Source: Pseudorhodoferax sp032153935
GTDB taxonomy: Bacteria > Pseudomonadota > Gammaproteobacteria > Burkholderiales > Burkholderiaceae_C
DNA: 64,000 nucleotides
NCBI RefSeq assembly: GCF_964253035.1
Contig: NZ_CAXUQL020000001.1
Span: 1,550,001-1,614,000 of the forward strand
Direction of reading: 5' to 3'
Part shown: positions 33,075-41,988 of the stretch, piece after piece
How positions within the stretch are numbered: the first letter of the stretch is position 1
How the letters are laid out: each line of letters begins with the position of its first letter
Notes under the pieces: model-generated
Told to the model about the DNA's origin: nothing
Databases searched by the model: none
Seen by the model: only the letters and a program-made list of their open reading frames with translations
Translations under genes and position numbers: made by a program

Positions 33075-34379
33075 ATGGCAAACGATCCCCAAGCCCCCGC
33101 CGGCCCCGCCGATCTGGACACCACGCCGCGCCGCCTGGCCCTGGTGCTGGTGGCCGCCCTGGCCCTGTTTTGTCTCGCTGCGCTGGCCTGGATGGCGCTG
33201 GCCCGCATCGACGTGGCTGTCAATGCCCGCGGCAGCGTCGTCGCACCCAGCCGCGTGCAGGAAGTGGCCAGCCTGGAAGGCGGCATCGTGCACCGCCTGT
33301 TGGTCAAGGCCGGTGACAGCGTGGTGCGCGGCCAGCCCCTGGCCCAGCTGGACCGCGCCCAGTACGCCGCCGACCTTGGCGAAAGCCTGCAGACGCGCCG
33401 GGCGCTGCAGGCCGCGCGCATCCGCGTCGACGCGCTGCTGTCCGGCCGCGCGCCCGATTTCTCCGGCCTGGAGCCCGAGGCGGCGCCGCTGGTGCGCGAG
33501 GAGCAGCGCCTGTGGCAGGAGGCCTGGCGCGAGCACCTGGCCGGCCAGGCCACCAGCGCGCAAGCCGTGCGCGCACGCGCGGCCGAGCTGCAGGAGGTGC
33601 ATGGCCGCATCGCCAGCCTGCAGGCGTCCGAGGCCTCGGCGCGCGAATCGCTGCAGATCGAAGAGCGGCTGCTGGAGGCCGGCGCCGGCGCGCGTGCCGA
33701 CTTCCTGGCGGCGCAGCAGCGCTGGTTGGCGCTCAAGGGCGAGCTGTCGGCGCTGCGCGAATCGCTGCCGCGGCTGCAGGCCGCACTGGCCGAGGCACAG
33801 GCCCAGGGCGCCGAGCTGACGGCGCGCGCACGCGCGCAGTGGGGCGTGCAGCGCACCGAGATCGAGGGCAAGCTCGGCACCCTGTCGCCACAGGTCCAGG
33901 GGCGCGAGGACCGGCTCCAGCGGCGCGAGCTGCTCTCGCCCATGGACGGCGTGGTCAACCGCGTGCTGATCGCCACCCAGGGCGGCGTGGCCGGTGCCGG
34001 CGCGCCCATCCTGGAGATCGTGCCGCAGGACGATGCGCTGCGCATCAGCGCCCGGATCGGTCCGGCGGACATCGGCTTCCTGCACGCGCAGCAGCAGGCC
34101 CGGGTCCGCGTGGCGGCCTTCGACGCGTCGATCTACGGCACGCTGGACGCCACCGTCCAGCGCGTGGGGGCCGATGTGCTGCTGGACAACGACAAGCAGC
34201 CCTACTTCGAGGTCGAGCTCATGGCCGCCAACGGCCACCTGGAGCACGACGGCAAGCGGCTGGCGCTGCAACCCGGCATGTCGGTGGAGGCCAGCATCCT
34301 GACGGGCCAGCGCACCGTGCTGCAGTACCTGCTCAAGCCGGTGTTCAAGACCCTGGGCACCGCCCTGCAGGAGCGCTGA
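33075..34379 (+). CDS. HlyD-family periplasmic adaptor of type I secretion system
   Basis: A 434-residue membrane-fusion protein. A single N-terminal membrane helix (about 24-46: LALVLVAALALFCLAALAW) is followed by a lipoyl-like half (SVVAPSRVQEVASLEGGIVHRL), long alpha-helical hairpins (about 105-275) and the second half with RELLSPMDGVVNRVL and a beta-barrel (LQPGMSVEASILTGQRTV). It links the ABC exporter to the outer-membrane channel. It begins 8 bp after the ATPase stop, and its TGA overlaps the next ATG by one base. Confidence 0.94.
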   Translation: MANDPQAPAGPADLDTTPRRLALVLVAALALFCLAALAWMALARIDVAVNARGSVVAPSRVQEVASLEGGIVHRLLVKAGDSVVRGQPLAQLDRAQYAADLGESLQTRRALQAARIRVDALLSGRAPDFSGLEPEAAPLVREEQRLWQEAWREHLAGQATSAQAVRARAAELQEVHGRIASLQASEASARESLQIEERLLEAGAGARADFLAAQQRWLALKGELSALRESLPRLQAALAEAQAQGAELTARARAQWGVQRTEIEGKLGTLSPQVQGREDRLQRRELLSPMDGVVNRVLIATQGGVAGAGAPILEIVPQDDALRISARIGPADIGFLHAQQQARVRVAAFDASIYGTLDATVQRVGADVLLDNDKQPYFEVELMAANGHLEHDGKRLALQPGMSVEASILTGQRTVLQYLLKPVFKTLGTALQER

Positions 34380-35701
34380 TGGCCAGGCGCGTTCTGGTGG
34401 CGGCGACGCTGTGCCTGGCCTGGCTGGCCGGCAGCGTCATGGCGCAGGAGGCGGTGCAGGAGGCTGCGGCGTGGACGCTGCCCCGGGCGCTGGACCAGGC
34501 GCTGGCGCGCGATGCGCGGGTCGCCGGCGCCCGCGCCAATGCGCAGGCCGTGCTGGCGCAGCAGCGCCAGGCCAGTGGCCGGCTGTGGCCCAGCGCCGGC
34601 CTGCGCCTGACCCATGGCCGCAGCTCCGACCGCGACCCGCCCTTCGTGCTGGAGCGCACCACGCGGCGTGGCGAAGCCTTCCTGCGCTGGAACCTGTTCA
34701 ACGGCCTGGACGACCAGCGCCAGATCGCGGCCCAGGAGTTCGATGCGATCGCCGCCGAGGCCGATCTGCTGCAGGCGCTGGACGAAGCCTGCGAGCGCAT
34801 CGCCGTCGCCTACTTCACGCTGCTGCGCCAGCAGCACCTGGCCCAGCTGGCCCGCCAGCGCCTGGGCGAGGTCGAGCGGCTGGCCGCGCGCGTGGCCAGC
34901 CAGGCCGCGCTGGGCAAGACCTCGGATGCCGACGCCCAGCTCGCCGAGGCCTCGCGCATCGACGCGCGGCTGGCGCTGCAGGGCATCGAGGCCGAGCAGC
35001 AGGCGGCCCGGTCCCGGCTGGCCGTGCTGCTGGGGCTGCCGCAGGGTGCTGCGCTGCAGCTGGCCGAGGCGCCCCCGCCACCCGTGGATGCCGGCCTGGA
35101 CCCGCACGCATGGGCCGACCAGGCCGAGCGCCAGAACGGGCAATGGCTGGCCGCCGCGGCGCGCGTGGCCGGCACGCGCCGACGCATCGCCAGCATCGCA
35201 CCCGAGTACCTGCCGCGGCTGGACCTGGACCTGCGCCGCAGCCTGTACGACCGCACCGATCCGCAGCCCACGACCTCGCAGCGCCATGGCTGGTCCGTCG
35301 GCGTGACCTGGGAGGTGCCGCTGGGCGGTGCGCCACGTGCGCGCCAGGACGAACTGCGCGCCCGCGCCGCGCTGGCCGAGGCCGAGCTGCAGCGCGTGCG
35401 CGACGAGGTGCAGACCGACGCCGGTGCCGCGCGCGAGCAGGCGCGCCAGACCGCCAGCGCCGCGCCGCAGCTGGCACAGCAGCGCGAGCGCTGGGAGCAG
35501 GTGGTGCGCGCCAGCGAACTGCAGTTCGACGCCGGGCGGCGCAGCCTGATGCAGCTGATCGACCAGTACGACCGGCGCTTCGGCGTGCAGCAGCGCGACA
35601 TCGACAACGCCTGGCAGCAGGCCGAGGCCCATCTGCGGCTGCGCCGGTTGGCGGGCGACCTGGCCGAGTGGTTCGGTGTGCTGGACGGCGGCCCACGCTG
35701 A
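34379..35701 (+). CDS. TolC-family outer-membrane channel protein
   Basis: A 440-residue outer-membrane efflux protein with signal peptide MARRVLVAATLCLAWLAGSV (cleavage near MAQ|EAVQ). Two OEP repeats are visible, the first with WTLPRALDQALARDARVAGARANA and the second with the long QRVRDEVQTDAGAAREQARQ-type helix and VRASELQFDAGRRSLMQLIDQY. The ATG overlaps the HlyD stop (TGATG). With the ABC and HlyD proteins it completes a dedicated type I secretion system next to the repeat protein. Confidence 0.93.
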   Translation: MARRVLVAATLCLAWLAGSVMAQEAVQEAAAWTLPRALDQALARDARVAGARANAQAVLAQQRQASGRLWPSAGLRLTHGRSSDRDPPFVLERTTRRGEAFLRWNLFNGLDDQRQIAAQEFDAIAAEADLLQALDEACERIAVAYFTLLRQQHLAQLARQRLGEVERLAARVASQAALGKTSDADAQLAEASRIDARLALQGIEAEQQAARSRLAVLLGLPQGAALQLAEAPPPPVDAGLDPHAWADQAERQNGQWLAAAARVAGTRRRIASIAPEYLPRLDLDLRRSLYDRTDPQPTTSQRHGWSVGVTWEVPLGGAPRARQDELRARAALAEAELQRVRDEVQTDAGAAREQARQTASAAPQLAQQRERWEQVVRASELQFDAGRRSLMQLIDQYDRRFGVQQRDIDNAWQQAEAHLRLRRLAGDLAEWFGVLDGGPR

Positions 35702-35749
35702 GGCATGGGGCTGGCAGGCGCCGATGGCGCGGGACGCCCGGTACCGCGG

Positions 35750-36724
35750 TCAGTCCAGCGAGATGTTGGCGCTGCGGATGACCTCGCCCCATTTCTGCTG
35801 GTCGCGCCGGACCCAGACGCCGACCTCCTGCGGCCCGGTCGGCAGCGGCTCCATGCCATGGGCCTCGATCCTGCGCGCCAGCTCGGGATCCTTGAGCGTC
35901 TGCTGCAGCAAGGCGCTGATGCGCTCCACCACCGCAGGCGGCGTCTTCAGCGGAACGTACATGGCATACCACGACGTGTAGTCGAAGCCGGGGAGGACGG
36001 CGGACATGAGCGGCAGCGACCGGGTCGCGGGCGAGGTGCTGGCCGAGGTCGCGGCGACCAGGCGCACCAGTCCCTTGTCGATGGCGGCCTGCAGCGAGGG
36101 CAGGCTGCTGAACATGGCCCCCACGCGGCCCGACGCCAGGTCGGAGATGGCCGGCGCCGTGCCCTTGTACGGCACGTGGATCACCTCGGTCTTCGACAGG
36201 CTCTTGAACAGCTCGGCGCCCAGGTGCGCGGTGCCGCCCACGCCGGCCGATGCGAAGGACAGCTGGCCGGGGTTCGCACGCGCGTAGTCCAGCAGTTCCT
36301 GGACGTTGCGGACCGGGAGCCTGGCGGACACCACCAGCACATGGGCGCTGGTCGTCACCATGCCCACGGGTTGCAGCCTGGCCAGGTGGTCGGCGCCGCC
36401 CTGCTTGCTCAGGAGCGGCTGCAGCACCGCGTTGCCCAGCGCCGGCATCCACAGCGTGTGGCCGTCGGGTTCGGAGCGGCTGACGGCCATCAGCGAGGGG
36501 ATGCCCATGGCGCCGCCCTGGTTCTCGACGACGAAGGCCTGGCCGGTGGTTGCGGCGAGCTTCTGCGCGATCTCGCGCGCGGTGATGTCGGCGGGGCCGC
36601 CCGCGGCGTAGGGCACCACGATCTTCACCGGCTTGGCGGGCCAGCTGGCCTGTGCGTGCAGGGTGCCGGCGGCGGCGCAGAGTGCCGCGACGACGAGCGT
36701 GCGGCGGTGGAGGCAAGGGTTCAC
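35750..36724 (-). CDS. Bug-family periplasmic solute-binding protein
   Basis: A 324-residue Bug protein; the start is GTG at 36724 with GGAG 8 nt upstream, as no ATG fits. Signal peptide: VNPCLHRRTLVVAALCAAAG, cut near LHA|QASWP. It shows WPAKPVKIVVPYAAGGPAD, EPDGHTLWMPALG, VIHVPYKGTAPAI and YVPLKTPPAVVERI. The late APAGTP signature is altered to PLKTPP. It is the last gene of the amidohydrolase-led operon, 31 bp after the citryl-CoA-lyase-like stop. The ligand is unknown. Confidence 0.92.
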   Translation of the reverse strand: MNPCLHRRTLVVAALCAAAGTLHAQASWPAKPVKIVVPYAAGGPADITAREIAQKLAATTGQAFVVENQGGAMGIPSLMAVSRSEPDGHTLWMPALGNAVLQPLLSKQGGADHLARLQPVGMVTTSAHVLVVSARLPVRNVQELLDYARANPGQLSFASAGVGGTAHLGAELFKSLSKTEVIHVPYKGTAPAISDLASGRVGAMFSSLPSLQAAIDKGLVRLVAATSASTSPATRSLPLMSAVLPGFDYTSWYAMYVPLKTPPAVVERISALLQQTLKDPELARRIEAHGMEPLPTGPQEVGVWVRRDQQKWGEVIRSANISLD

Positions 36725-36755
36725 GGGTGGGTCTCCTGTTGGGGGTTGGACATGC

Positions 36756-37583
36756 TCAGGGGGGCGTGGGCACATCGCGCGGCGCGGGGCCGTCGTAGGT
36801 CCACAGGTAGTTGCGCGGGATCGGCCCCTTGTTCCTGCCGCCCTGGCCCGTCTGCTCCCAGGCGTGGGACAGGATGCCGACGGAGCGCGAGAGGCAGAAC
36901 AGGCCGCGCGCGAGCGGGGCAGGGAAGCCCAGCTCGGCATAGATGACTGCCGTGGCACCGTCGATGTTCATGGGGATGCGGCGGCCGCCCTTGCGCGCGG
37001 CCAGTTCCTCTTCCACCGCCCGGCCGATCGCGGCGAAGCGGCCGCCGACCACGCCGCTGCGGGCGGCTTCGTCCACCAGCGCCAGCAGCCGGGGCGCGCG
37101 CGGGTCCAGCGGGTGGAAGCGGTGCCCGTAGCCGGAGACGAACTTGCCGCGTTCCTCGATCGCCTTGTCCAGGCCGGCGCGCGTGCTGTCGGCCAGCGAG
37201 GCGCCGGCGTCCTGGCGGCGCGCGATGTCCTCGAACATCTGCACAGCCTGCTCGCCGGCGCCGCCATGCACATCGCCCAGCACGTTCACGGCCGACGCCA
37301 TGGCGTTGTTCAGCCCCACGCCGCAGGTCGTGGCCATGCGCGCGATGGCGATGCTGGGGGCCTGCGGACCGTGGTCCACGCCCGCCACCAGGGCCGCTTC
37401 CAGCAGGCGCGCCTGGCCTGCGTCGGGCAGCTCGCCGCGGGTCATCAGCCAGACCATCTGTGGGAAGCTGACCTGGCCGATCAGCTCCTCGATGGCGTAG
37501 CCGCGAAAGCGGATGGCGCCGGGGCGCATGTCGATGATGGAGGTGCGCCACCAGTCGGGAACGCGGGGATCGTCGGTGCTCAT
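36756..37583 (-). CDS. Citryl-CoA lyase / citrate synthase-like protein
   Basis: A 275-residue protein equivalent to the C-terminal two-thirds of citrate synthase. Catalytic-type residues are His106 (LGDVHGGAG), His154 and His157 (GYGHRFHPLDPR) and Asp208 (PMNIDGATA). Short citrate-synthase homologues of this size are annotated as citryl-CoA lyases and cleave a CoA-thioester of a hydroxy-polycarboxylic acid. The ATG overlaps the CaiB stop (ATGA), so the lyase and CoA-transferase are coupled: activation then retro-Claisen or retro-aldol cleavage is the simplest reading. The actual substrate is not known. Confidence 0.85.
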   Translation of the reverse strand: MSTDDPRVPDWWRTSIIDMRPGAIRFRGYAIEELIGQVSFPQMVWLMTRGELPDAGQARLLEAALVAGVDHGPQAPSIAIARMATTCGVGLNNAMASAVNVLGDVHGGAGEQAVQMFEDIARRQDAGASLADSTRAGLDKAIEERGKFVSGYGHRFHPLDPRAPRLLALVDEAARSGVVGGRFAAIGRAVEEELAARKGGRRIPMNIDGATAVIYAELGFPAPLARGLFCLSRSVGILSHAWEQTGQGGRNKGPIPRNYLWTYDGPAPRDVPTPP

Positions 37584-38782
37584 ACAACCTTCTCCTTGAT
37601 GTGTTCTTCGATCTCGCCCGGCGTGTAGCCGAGCTCGGCCAGGATGGCGGCGGTGTGCTCGCCCAGGCGCGGCGGCGGGCGGTCGACGCGCGGCGCCTCG
37701 CCATTGAGCTTGAAGCCGGTGCGCACCACGCGGATGTCGCGCCCCACGCCGGGCACGTCCTCGAAGGTGCCCACCATGCCGCGCTGCGCGATCTGCGGGT
37801 GCTCCAGCGCCTGCGGCACCGAGTAGACCGGCCCGGCCGGCACGCCGACCGCGTTGAACAGCTCCCACCAGGCGTTGGCCGACCTGGCGGACAGCGCGTC
37901 CTCGACCAGCGCCTTGAGGGCCGCGCGGTGCTGCAGCCGGCCCTGGCGTTCGGCGAAGCGCGGGTCCGTCTTCCATTCGGGATGCGCCAGCACCTCGCAC
38001 ACGGCCTCCCACTGCTCCTGCTTGTTGGCCGCGATGTTCAGCAGGCCATCGCCGGTGCGGAAGGTGCCGGAGGGGCTGGCCGTCACGTTGTCGTTGCCCA
38101 GCGGTTGGGGTGCGCGGCCGGCGATCAGGTGGTTCGACACGGCCCAGCCCATGGTGGCCATGGCGGCCTCCAGCATCGACACGTCGACGAACACGCCGCC
38201 GCTGCGGTGGCGGTCCGCCAGCGCGCTGGCCACGGCGAACGCCGCCGTGATGCCGCCGATGGTGTCGGCCACCGGATAGCCCACGCGGTAGGGTGCGTTC
38301 TCCGGCGCGCCGGTGATGCTCATGACGCCGGACATCCCCTGGATGATCTGGTCGTAGGCCGGCAGGTCGCGCAGCGGCCCGTCCTGCCCGAAGCCCGAAA
38401 TAGCGCAGTAGATGAGCCGGGGGTTTTCCTTCAACAAGTCTTCGTAGCCCACGCCCAGGCGCTGCATCACACCAGGCCGGTAGTTCTCGACCAGCACATC
38501 GGCCGTGCGCACGAGGCGGCGCAGCGCCTCCTTGCCCTTCGGGTGCTTGAGGTCCAGCGTGATGGACCGCTTGCCGGGGTTCTGGGCCAGGAACGACACG
38601 CCCATCATGGCCTGGTTCAGCTCGGGATCGGCGCCGAGCTGGCGGGCCAGGTCGCCGGTGTTGCGCGCTTCGACCTTGATGACGTCGGCGCCCATGTGCG
38701 CCAGTTGGTGGCACGCGAAGGGTCCCGCCAGCACGTTGGTCAGGTCCAGCACGCGGATGCCGTGCAGGGGTTGGATGGCCAT
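37580..38782 (-). CDS. CaiB/BaiF family CoA-transferase (family III)
   Basis: A 400-residue family III CoA-transferase with the conserved N-terminus LHGIRVLDLTNVLAGPFACHQLAHMGADVIKVE. Asp144 in LPAYDQIIQGMSG is the likely catalytic aspartate. Family members move CoA to carboxylic acids such as carnitine, oxalate, citramalate or aromatic succinates. It is joined by a 4-nt overlap to the citryl-CoA-lyase-like gene and preceded by two tandem Bug genes. In this operon it would activate the imported acid for cleavage. Confidence 0.93.
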   Translation of the reverse strand: MAIQPLHGIRVLDLTNVLAGPFACHQLAHMGADVIKVEARNTGDLARQLGADPELNQAMMGVSFLAQNPGKRSITLDLKHPKGKEALRRLVRTADVLVENYRPGVMQRLGVGYEDLLKENPRLIYCAISGFGQDGPLRDLPAYDQIIQGMSGVMSITGAPENAPYRVGYPVADTIGGITAAFAVASALADRHRSGGVFVDVSMLEAAMATMGWAVSNHLIAGRAPQPLGNDNVTASPSGTFRTGDGLLNIAANKQEQWEAVCEVLAHPEWKTDPRFAERQGRLQHRAALKALVEDALSARSANAWWELFNAVGVPAGPVYSVPQALEHPQIAQRGMVGTFEDVPGVGRDIRVVRTGFKLNGEAPRVDRPPPRLGEHTAAILAELGYTPGEIEEHIKEKVV

Positions 38783-38791
38783 GGTGGTTCC

Positions 38792-39760
38792 TTACTCGGG
38801 CTTGATGTCGGCAGACTTCACCACCGCTGCCCAGCGCTTCATCTCGGAAGCGGCCTGCTGCGATGCCTGTGCGGGCGTGTTGACGACCGGCGTCAGGCCC
38901 TGTTCGGCCAGGCGCCGCTTGCCATCGTCGGAATTCAGCGCCGAAGCGAACGCCTGGTTCAGCTTGTCGATGACGGGCTGCGGCGTGCCGGCGGGTGCTG
39001 CGAAGCCGACCCAGAAATCCATCACGAAGCCCGGCAGCTTGGCCTCCTTGGCGGACGGCACATCGGGCAGCAACGGCGAACGCGCCTCGCTCGTGACCAC
39101 CAGCGCGCGCAGCCTGCCCGACCTGATGTGCGGCAGCGCCGTCGGCAACGACGTGACCAGCGCCTGCACCTGGCCGGCCATCAGGTCGGTCAGCACCGCG
39201 CCGGCGCCCTTGTACGGGATGTGCACCAGGTCGATGCCGGCAGCGCTCTTGAACAACTCGCCGCCCAGGTGCGTGTTCGTCCCATTGCCGCCCGAGCCGT
39301 AGTTCATGGTGCCGGGCTTGGCCTTGGCCAAAGCGATGAAGTCCTGCACCGTCTTCACCGGCAAGCCCGGGTTGACCACCAGGACGTGCGGCGCGGAGGC
39401 GGCCGTGATGATGTGCGAGAAGTCCTTCTGCGCATCGAATGGCATCTTGGGCAGAAGACCCGGCGCGATGGTGAAGGACATCTCGGTCGTCAGCACGGTG
39501 TAGCCGTCTGGCGCGGCCCGCGCCACGGTCCCCCAGCCGATCAGCCCGCCGCCGCCCACCTTGTTGTCCACGACGAAGGCTTGGCCCAGGCCGTTGGCGA
39601 CCTGGTTGGCGGCCAGCCGCGCCACGATGTCGGTCGTGCCGCCCACGGCGTAGGGGACGACGATGGTGATCGGCCGCACCGGGAAGGTCTGTGCCGATGC
39701 GGTGGAGCCCGCGGCAATGGTCAGGGCTGCAGCGACGGGCAGGAAGCGGGACATGTTCAT
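38792..39760 (-). CDS. Bug-family periplasmic solute-binding protein
   Basis: A 322-residue Bug protein with signal peptide MNMSRFLPVAAALTIAAGST, cut near ASA|QTFPV. Landmarks: FPVRPITIVVPYAVGGTTD, APDGYTVLTTEMSFTIAP, LVHIPYKGAGAVLTDLM and WVGFAAPAGTPQPVIDKL. It starts 26 bp after another Bug gene, and the pair lie in tandem. The stop is 9 bp from the CaiB start. The two share the same VVPxxxGGTD loop type, but the sequences differ clearly, so they may bind different ligands or stereoisomers. Confidence 0.93.
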   Translation of the reverse strand: MNMSRFLPVAAALTIAAGSTASAQTFPVRPITIVVPYAVGGTTDIVARLAANQVANGLGQAFVVDNKVGGGGLIGWGTVARAAPDGYTVLTTEMSFTIAPGLLPKMPFDAQKDFSHIITAASAPHVLVVNPGLPVKTVQDFIALAKAKPGTMNYGSGGNGTNTHLGGELFKSAAGIDLVHIPYKGAGAVLTDLMAGQVQALVTSLPTALPHIRSGRLRALVVTSEARSPLLPDVPSAKEAKLPGFVMDFWVGFAAPAGTPQPVIDKLNQAFASALNSDDGKRRLAEQGLTPVVNTPAQASQQAASEMKRWAAVVKSADIKPE

Positions 39761-39786
39761 GGGAAGGTCTCCGGTGAAGTGGGCGG

Positions 39787-40758
39787 TCAGTCGAGCTTGA
39801 TGTTTCCAGTGCGCACGACGGCGCCCCAGCGCTGTTGCTCGGTCTTCAGCAGTGCCACGGCCTCCTGCGATGTGCCGCCCAGCGGTGCGCTGCCCTCGGC
39901 GAGCAGCGTGGCGATGGTGTCGGTGCGTGCCAGGGCTTTGGCCACTTTGGCTTGCAGGCGCGCAACGATGGCGGGCGGCGTGCCGGCCGGGGCGACGAGC
40001 ATCTTCCAGTCGCTGGTATCGAAGCCGGCATGGCCGCTCTCGGCCACCGTCGGCACATCGGGCAGCGCCGGCATGCGCTTGGCGGAGCTGACCGCCAGCG
40101 CACGCAGCTTGCCGGCCTTGATGAACGGGATGACCGTCTGCGGCGTGGCGAAGTAGTAGTCGACCTGGCCGCCCAGCAGATCGTTGGCGGCCGGGCCTGC
40201 GCCCTTGTACGGGATGTGCCGCGTGCTGATGCCGGCCTGCTGCGTGAAGACCTCGCCGGTCAGGTGGCCCACGGTGCCGTTGCCGGCCGAGGCCATGGTC
40301 AGCGCATCGGGCTTGGCCTTCGCGGCGTCGACCAGGTCCTTCAGCGTCTTGTGAGGCGACTCGGCCTTGACCACCAGCACCACGGCCTGGCCCGCCACCG
40401 TGGCCACGGGGGTGAAGGCCTTGGCCGCGTCGTAAGGCATCTTCGCGTACAGCGACGGGTTGATCGCCAGGTTGGCCGTCTGGCCCATGCCCAGCGTGTA
40501 GCCGTCCGGCGCGGCCTTGGCCACGGCATCCATGCCGATGTTGCCGCCGGCGCCGGCCTTGTTCTCCACGATCAGCGTCCAGCCCGTCCCGATGCGGATC
40601 TTGTCCAGCACCATGCGCGTGACGATGTCGGTGCCACCGCCCGGCGGGAAGGGCACGATCACCTTGATCGGCTGGCTGGGATAAGCGGCGGGCTGCGCGT
40701 GTGCGGCGGCGGCAAGGGCCAGCGCGAGCGCGCCGGACAGACGGGGCAAAAGCCTCAT
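39787..40758 (-). CDS. Bug-family periplasmic solute-binding protein
   Basis: A 323-residue Bug protein. Signal peptide MRLLPRLSGALALALAAAAH is cut near AQPAAYP. Landmarks: YPSQPIKVIVPFPPGGGTD, APDGYTLGMGQTANLAINP, RHIPYKGAGPAANDLLGG and MLVAPAGTPPAIVARLQ. It is the first of two tandem Bug genes and starts 35 bp after the amidohydrolase stop. The GGGTD loop is the classical carboxylate-binding form. No TctA or TctB gene is nearby. Confidence 0.93.
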   Translation of the reverse strand: MRLLPRLSGALALALAAAAHAQPAAYPSQPIKVIVPFPPGGGTDIVTRMVLDKIRIGTGWTLIVENKAGAGGNIGMDAVAKAAPDGYTLGMGQTANLAINPSLYAKMPYDAAKAFTPVATVAGQAVVLVVKAESPHKTLKDLVDAAKAKPDALTMASAGNGTVGHLTGEVFTQQAGISTRHIPYKGAGPAANDLLGGQVDYYFATPQTVIPFIKAGKLRALAVSSAKRMPALPDVPTVAESGHAGFDTSDWKMLVAPAGTPPAIVARLQAKVAKALARTDTIATLLAEGSAPLGGTSQEAVALLKTEQQRWGAVVRTGNIKLD

Positions 40759-40793
40759 GGTGTCTCCAGGGGGGAGTGGAAGGAGGGAAGCGG

Positions 40794-41798
40794 TCAGGCC
40801 AGCCGGTACACGCGGCTCGCCGTGCCATGGAACAGGGCGTGGCGCTCTGTGGGGGAGAAGTCGGCCGTGAGTTTCTTGAACGCGTTCCAGCCGTTCACGA
40901 AGCTGTACGAGCCCTTGTCGACCGGGAAATTGCTTTCGAACATGCAGCGCTCGGGGCCGAAGGCATCGATGCAGCCGAGCAGCCAGGGCCGCCAGGTGGC
41001 GGCCAGCTGGTCCGAGCTCGGCGGCAGCGGGCCGCTGTCGAAGCCGAAGCCGTTGATGCGCATGCCCAGGCCGCCCAGCTTCACATGGACGTTGGGGAAC
41101 CGGGCCAGCGCCCGCATGGATGCCCGCCAGTGGGCGAAGACTTCGTCGCGGCGGGCCGCATGGGCGCCTATGCGCACGACGCCGCCGCAGTGGTCCACGA
41201 TGATGGGCAGCGCGGGAAAGGCGGCCGCCACCTCCATCAGCTCGGGCAGCTGCGGCCAGAACAGCCAGGCGTCGTAGGACAGGCCCAGCGCCTGCAGCTG
41301 CGCCAGGCCGGCCCGGTAGGCGGCGTCGCGCAGCAGGCCCCGCGGCGCGGCGGTGAGCGGGTTGGCAAGCGAGCCATCCGCATCCCAGGTGGTCAGGTGG
41401 CGCACGCCGCGAAAGCGGCCGCGGCCCGCCTGCGCATGGGCGTCCAGCACCGCGGCGACGCCGGCTCCCAGGCGAAGGTCGGCGTAGCCCACGATGCCCT
41501 TGGCGATCTCGGGCGTGCGCGCGCCCGCCGTGGACGCCACGACGAACGCCGTCTCGCCGACCGGCCGCAAGGCCTCGGCGCCATCGGTCCGGTAGCGGGT
41601 GAGCGCCTGCATGTAGACCGAGGCCTGGACGGCGTGCCCGCTGCGGGCGTCGGCCGCGTAGTCGGCGTGCAGGTAGGTCCAGCCGGGCCGGTCGTAGAAG
41701 TGGTGGTGCGCGTCCACGATGGGCAGGGCCGGCTCGATGGCCTGTTCCTGGCCGCGCTGCAGCCATTCGTCGCGCACCGGGAGGTAGTTGGAACTCAC
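40794..41798 (-). CDS. Amidohydrolase family protein (2-pyrone-dicarboxylate lactonase-like)
   Basis: A 334-residue metal-dependent hydrolase. The start is GTG at 41798 with GGAG 8 nt upstream. HHH at 31-33 (VDAHHHFYD) supplies the first ligands; later VDHCGG (near 205) and the closing ERCMFESNFPVDK motif are typical of Amidohydro_2 proteins, including LigI-type lactonases and 4-sulfomuconolactonase. It is the first gene of the operon and faces an IclR regulator. A lactone or other cyclic carboxylate is a likely substrate. Confidence 0.88.
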   Translation of the reverse strand: MSSNYLPVRDEWLQRGQEQAIEPALPIVDAHHHFYDRPGWTYLHADYAADARSGHAVQASVYMQALTRYRTDGAEALRPVGETAFVVASTAGARTPEIAKGIVGYADLRLGAGVAAVLDAHAQAGRGRFRGVRHLTTWDADGSLANPLTAAPRGLLRDAAYRAGLAQLQALGLSYDAWLFWPQLPELMEVAAAFPALPIIVDHCGGVVRIGAHAARRDEVFAHWRASMRALARFPNVHVKLGGLGMRINGFGFDSGPLPPSSDQLAATWRPWLLGCIDAFGPERCMFESNFPVDKGSYSFVNGWNAFKKLTADFSPTERHALFHGTASRVYRLA

Positions 41799-41855
41799 CC
41801 CTGAATCTCCCGGCAGCTGGGGACCGTTGTCTGCTTCATGGATTGGTTGCGTTTT

Positions 41856-41872
41856 GTTCTGTCAAACAGAAC
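41856..41872. promoter_or_regulatory. IclR operator candidate 1 (GTTCT-N7-AGAAC)
   Basis: The sequence GTTCTGT-CAA-ACAGAAC is a perfect inverted repeat. It lies 58 bp upstream of the amidohydrolase GTG and is the first of three sites with the same arms and spacer. Confidence 0.75.
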
Positions 41873-41875
41873 TAA

Positions 41876-41892
41876 GTTCTGTGTAAAAGAAC
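41876..41892. promoter_or_regulatory. IclR operator candidate 2 (GTTCT-N7-AGAAC)
   Basis: GTTCT-GTGTAAA-AGAAC starts 20 bp after site 1, or two helical turns, so two regulator units could bind side by side. It lies 78 bp upstream of the amidohydrolase start. Confidence 0.72.
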
Positions 41893-41958
41893 TATAAAGG
41901 GGCAAAGCGTGCCTGTGACATACGGGAAAACCCTTGAATTTGGCGCTTCGTGCCGCGT

Positions 41959-41975
41959 GTTCTACTAGGCAGAAC
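41959..41975. promoter_or_regulatory. IclR operator candidate 3 (GTTCT-N7-AGAAC)
   Basis: GTTCT-ACTAGGC-AGAAC ends 13 bp before the IclR gene start at 41989, where binding would block its own transcription or translation start. The arms and spacing are identical to sites 1 and 2. Confidence 0.72.
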
Positions 41976-41988
41976 TGGCGCTGAACCC

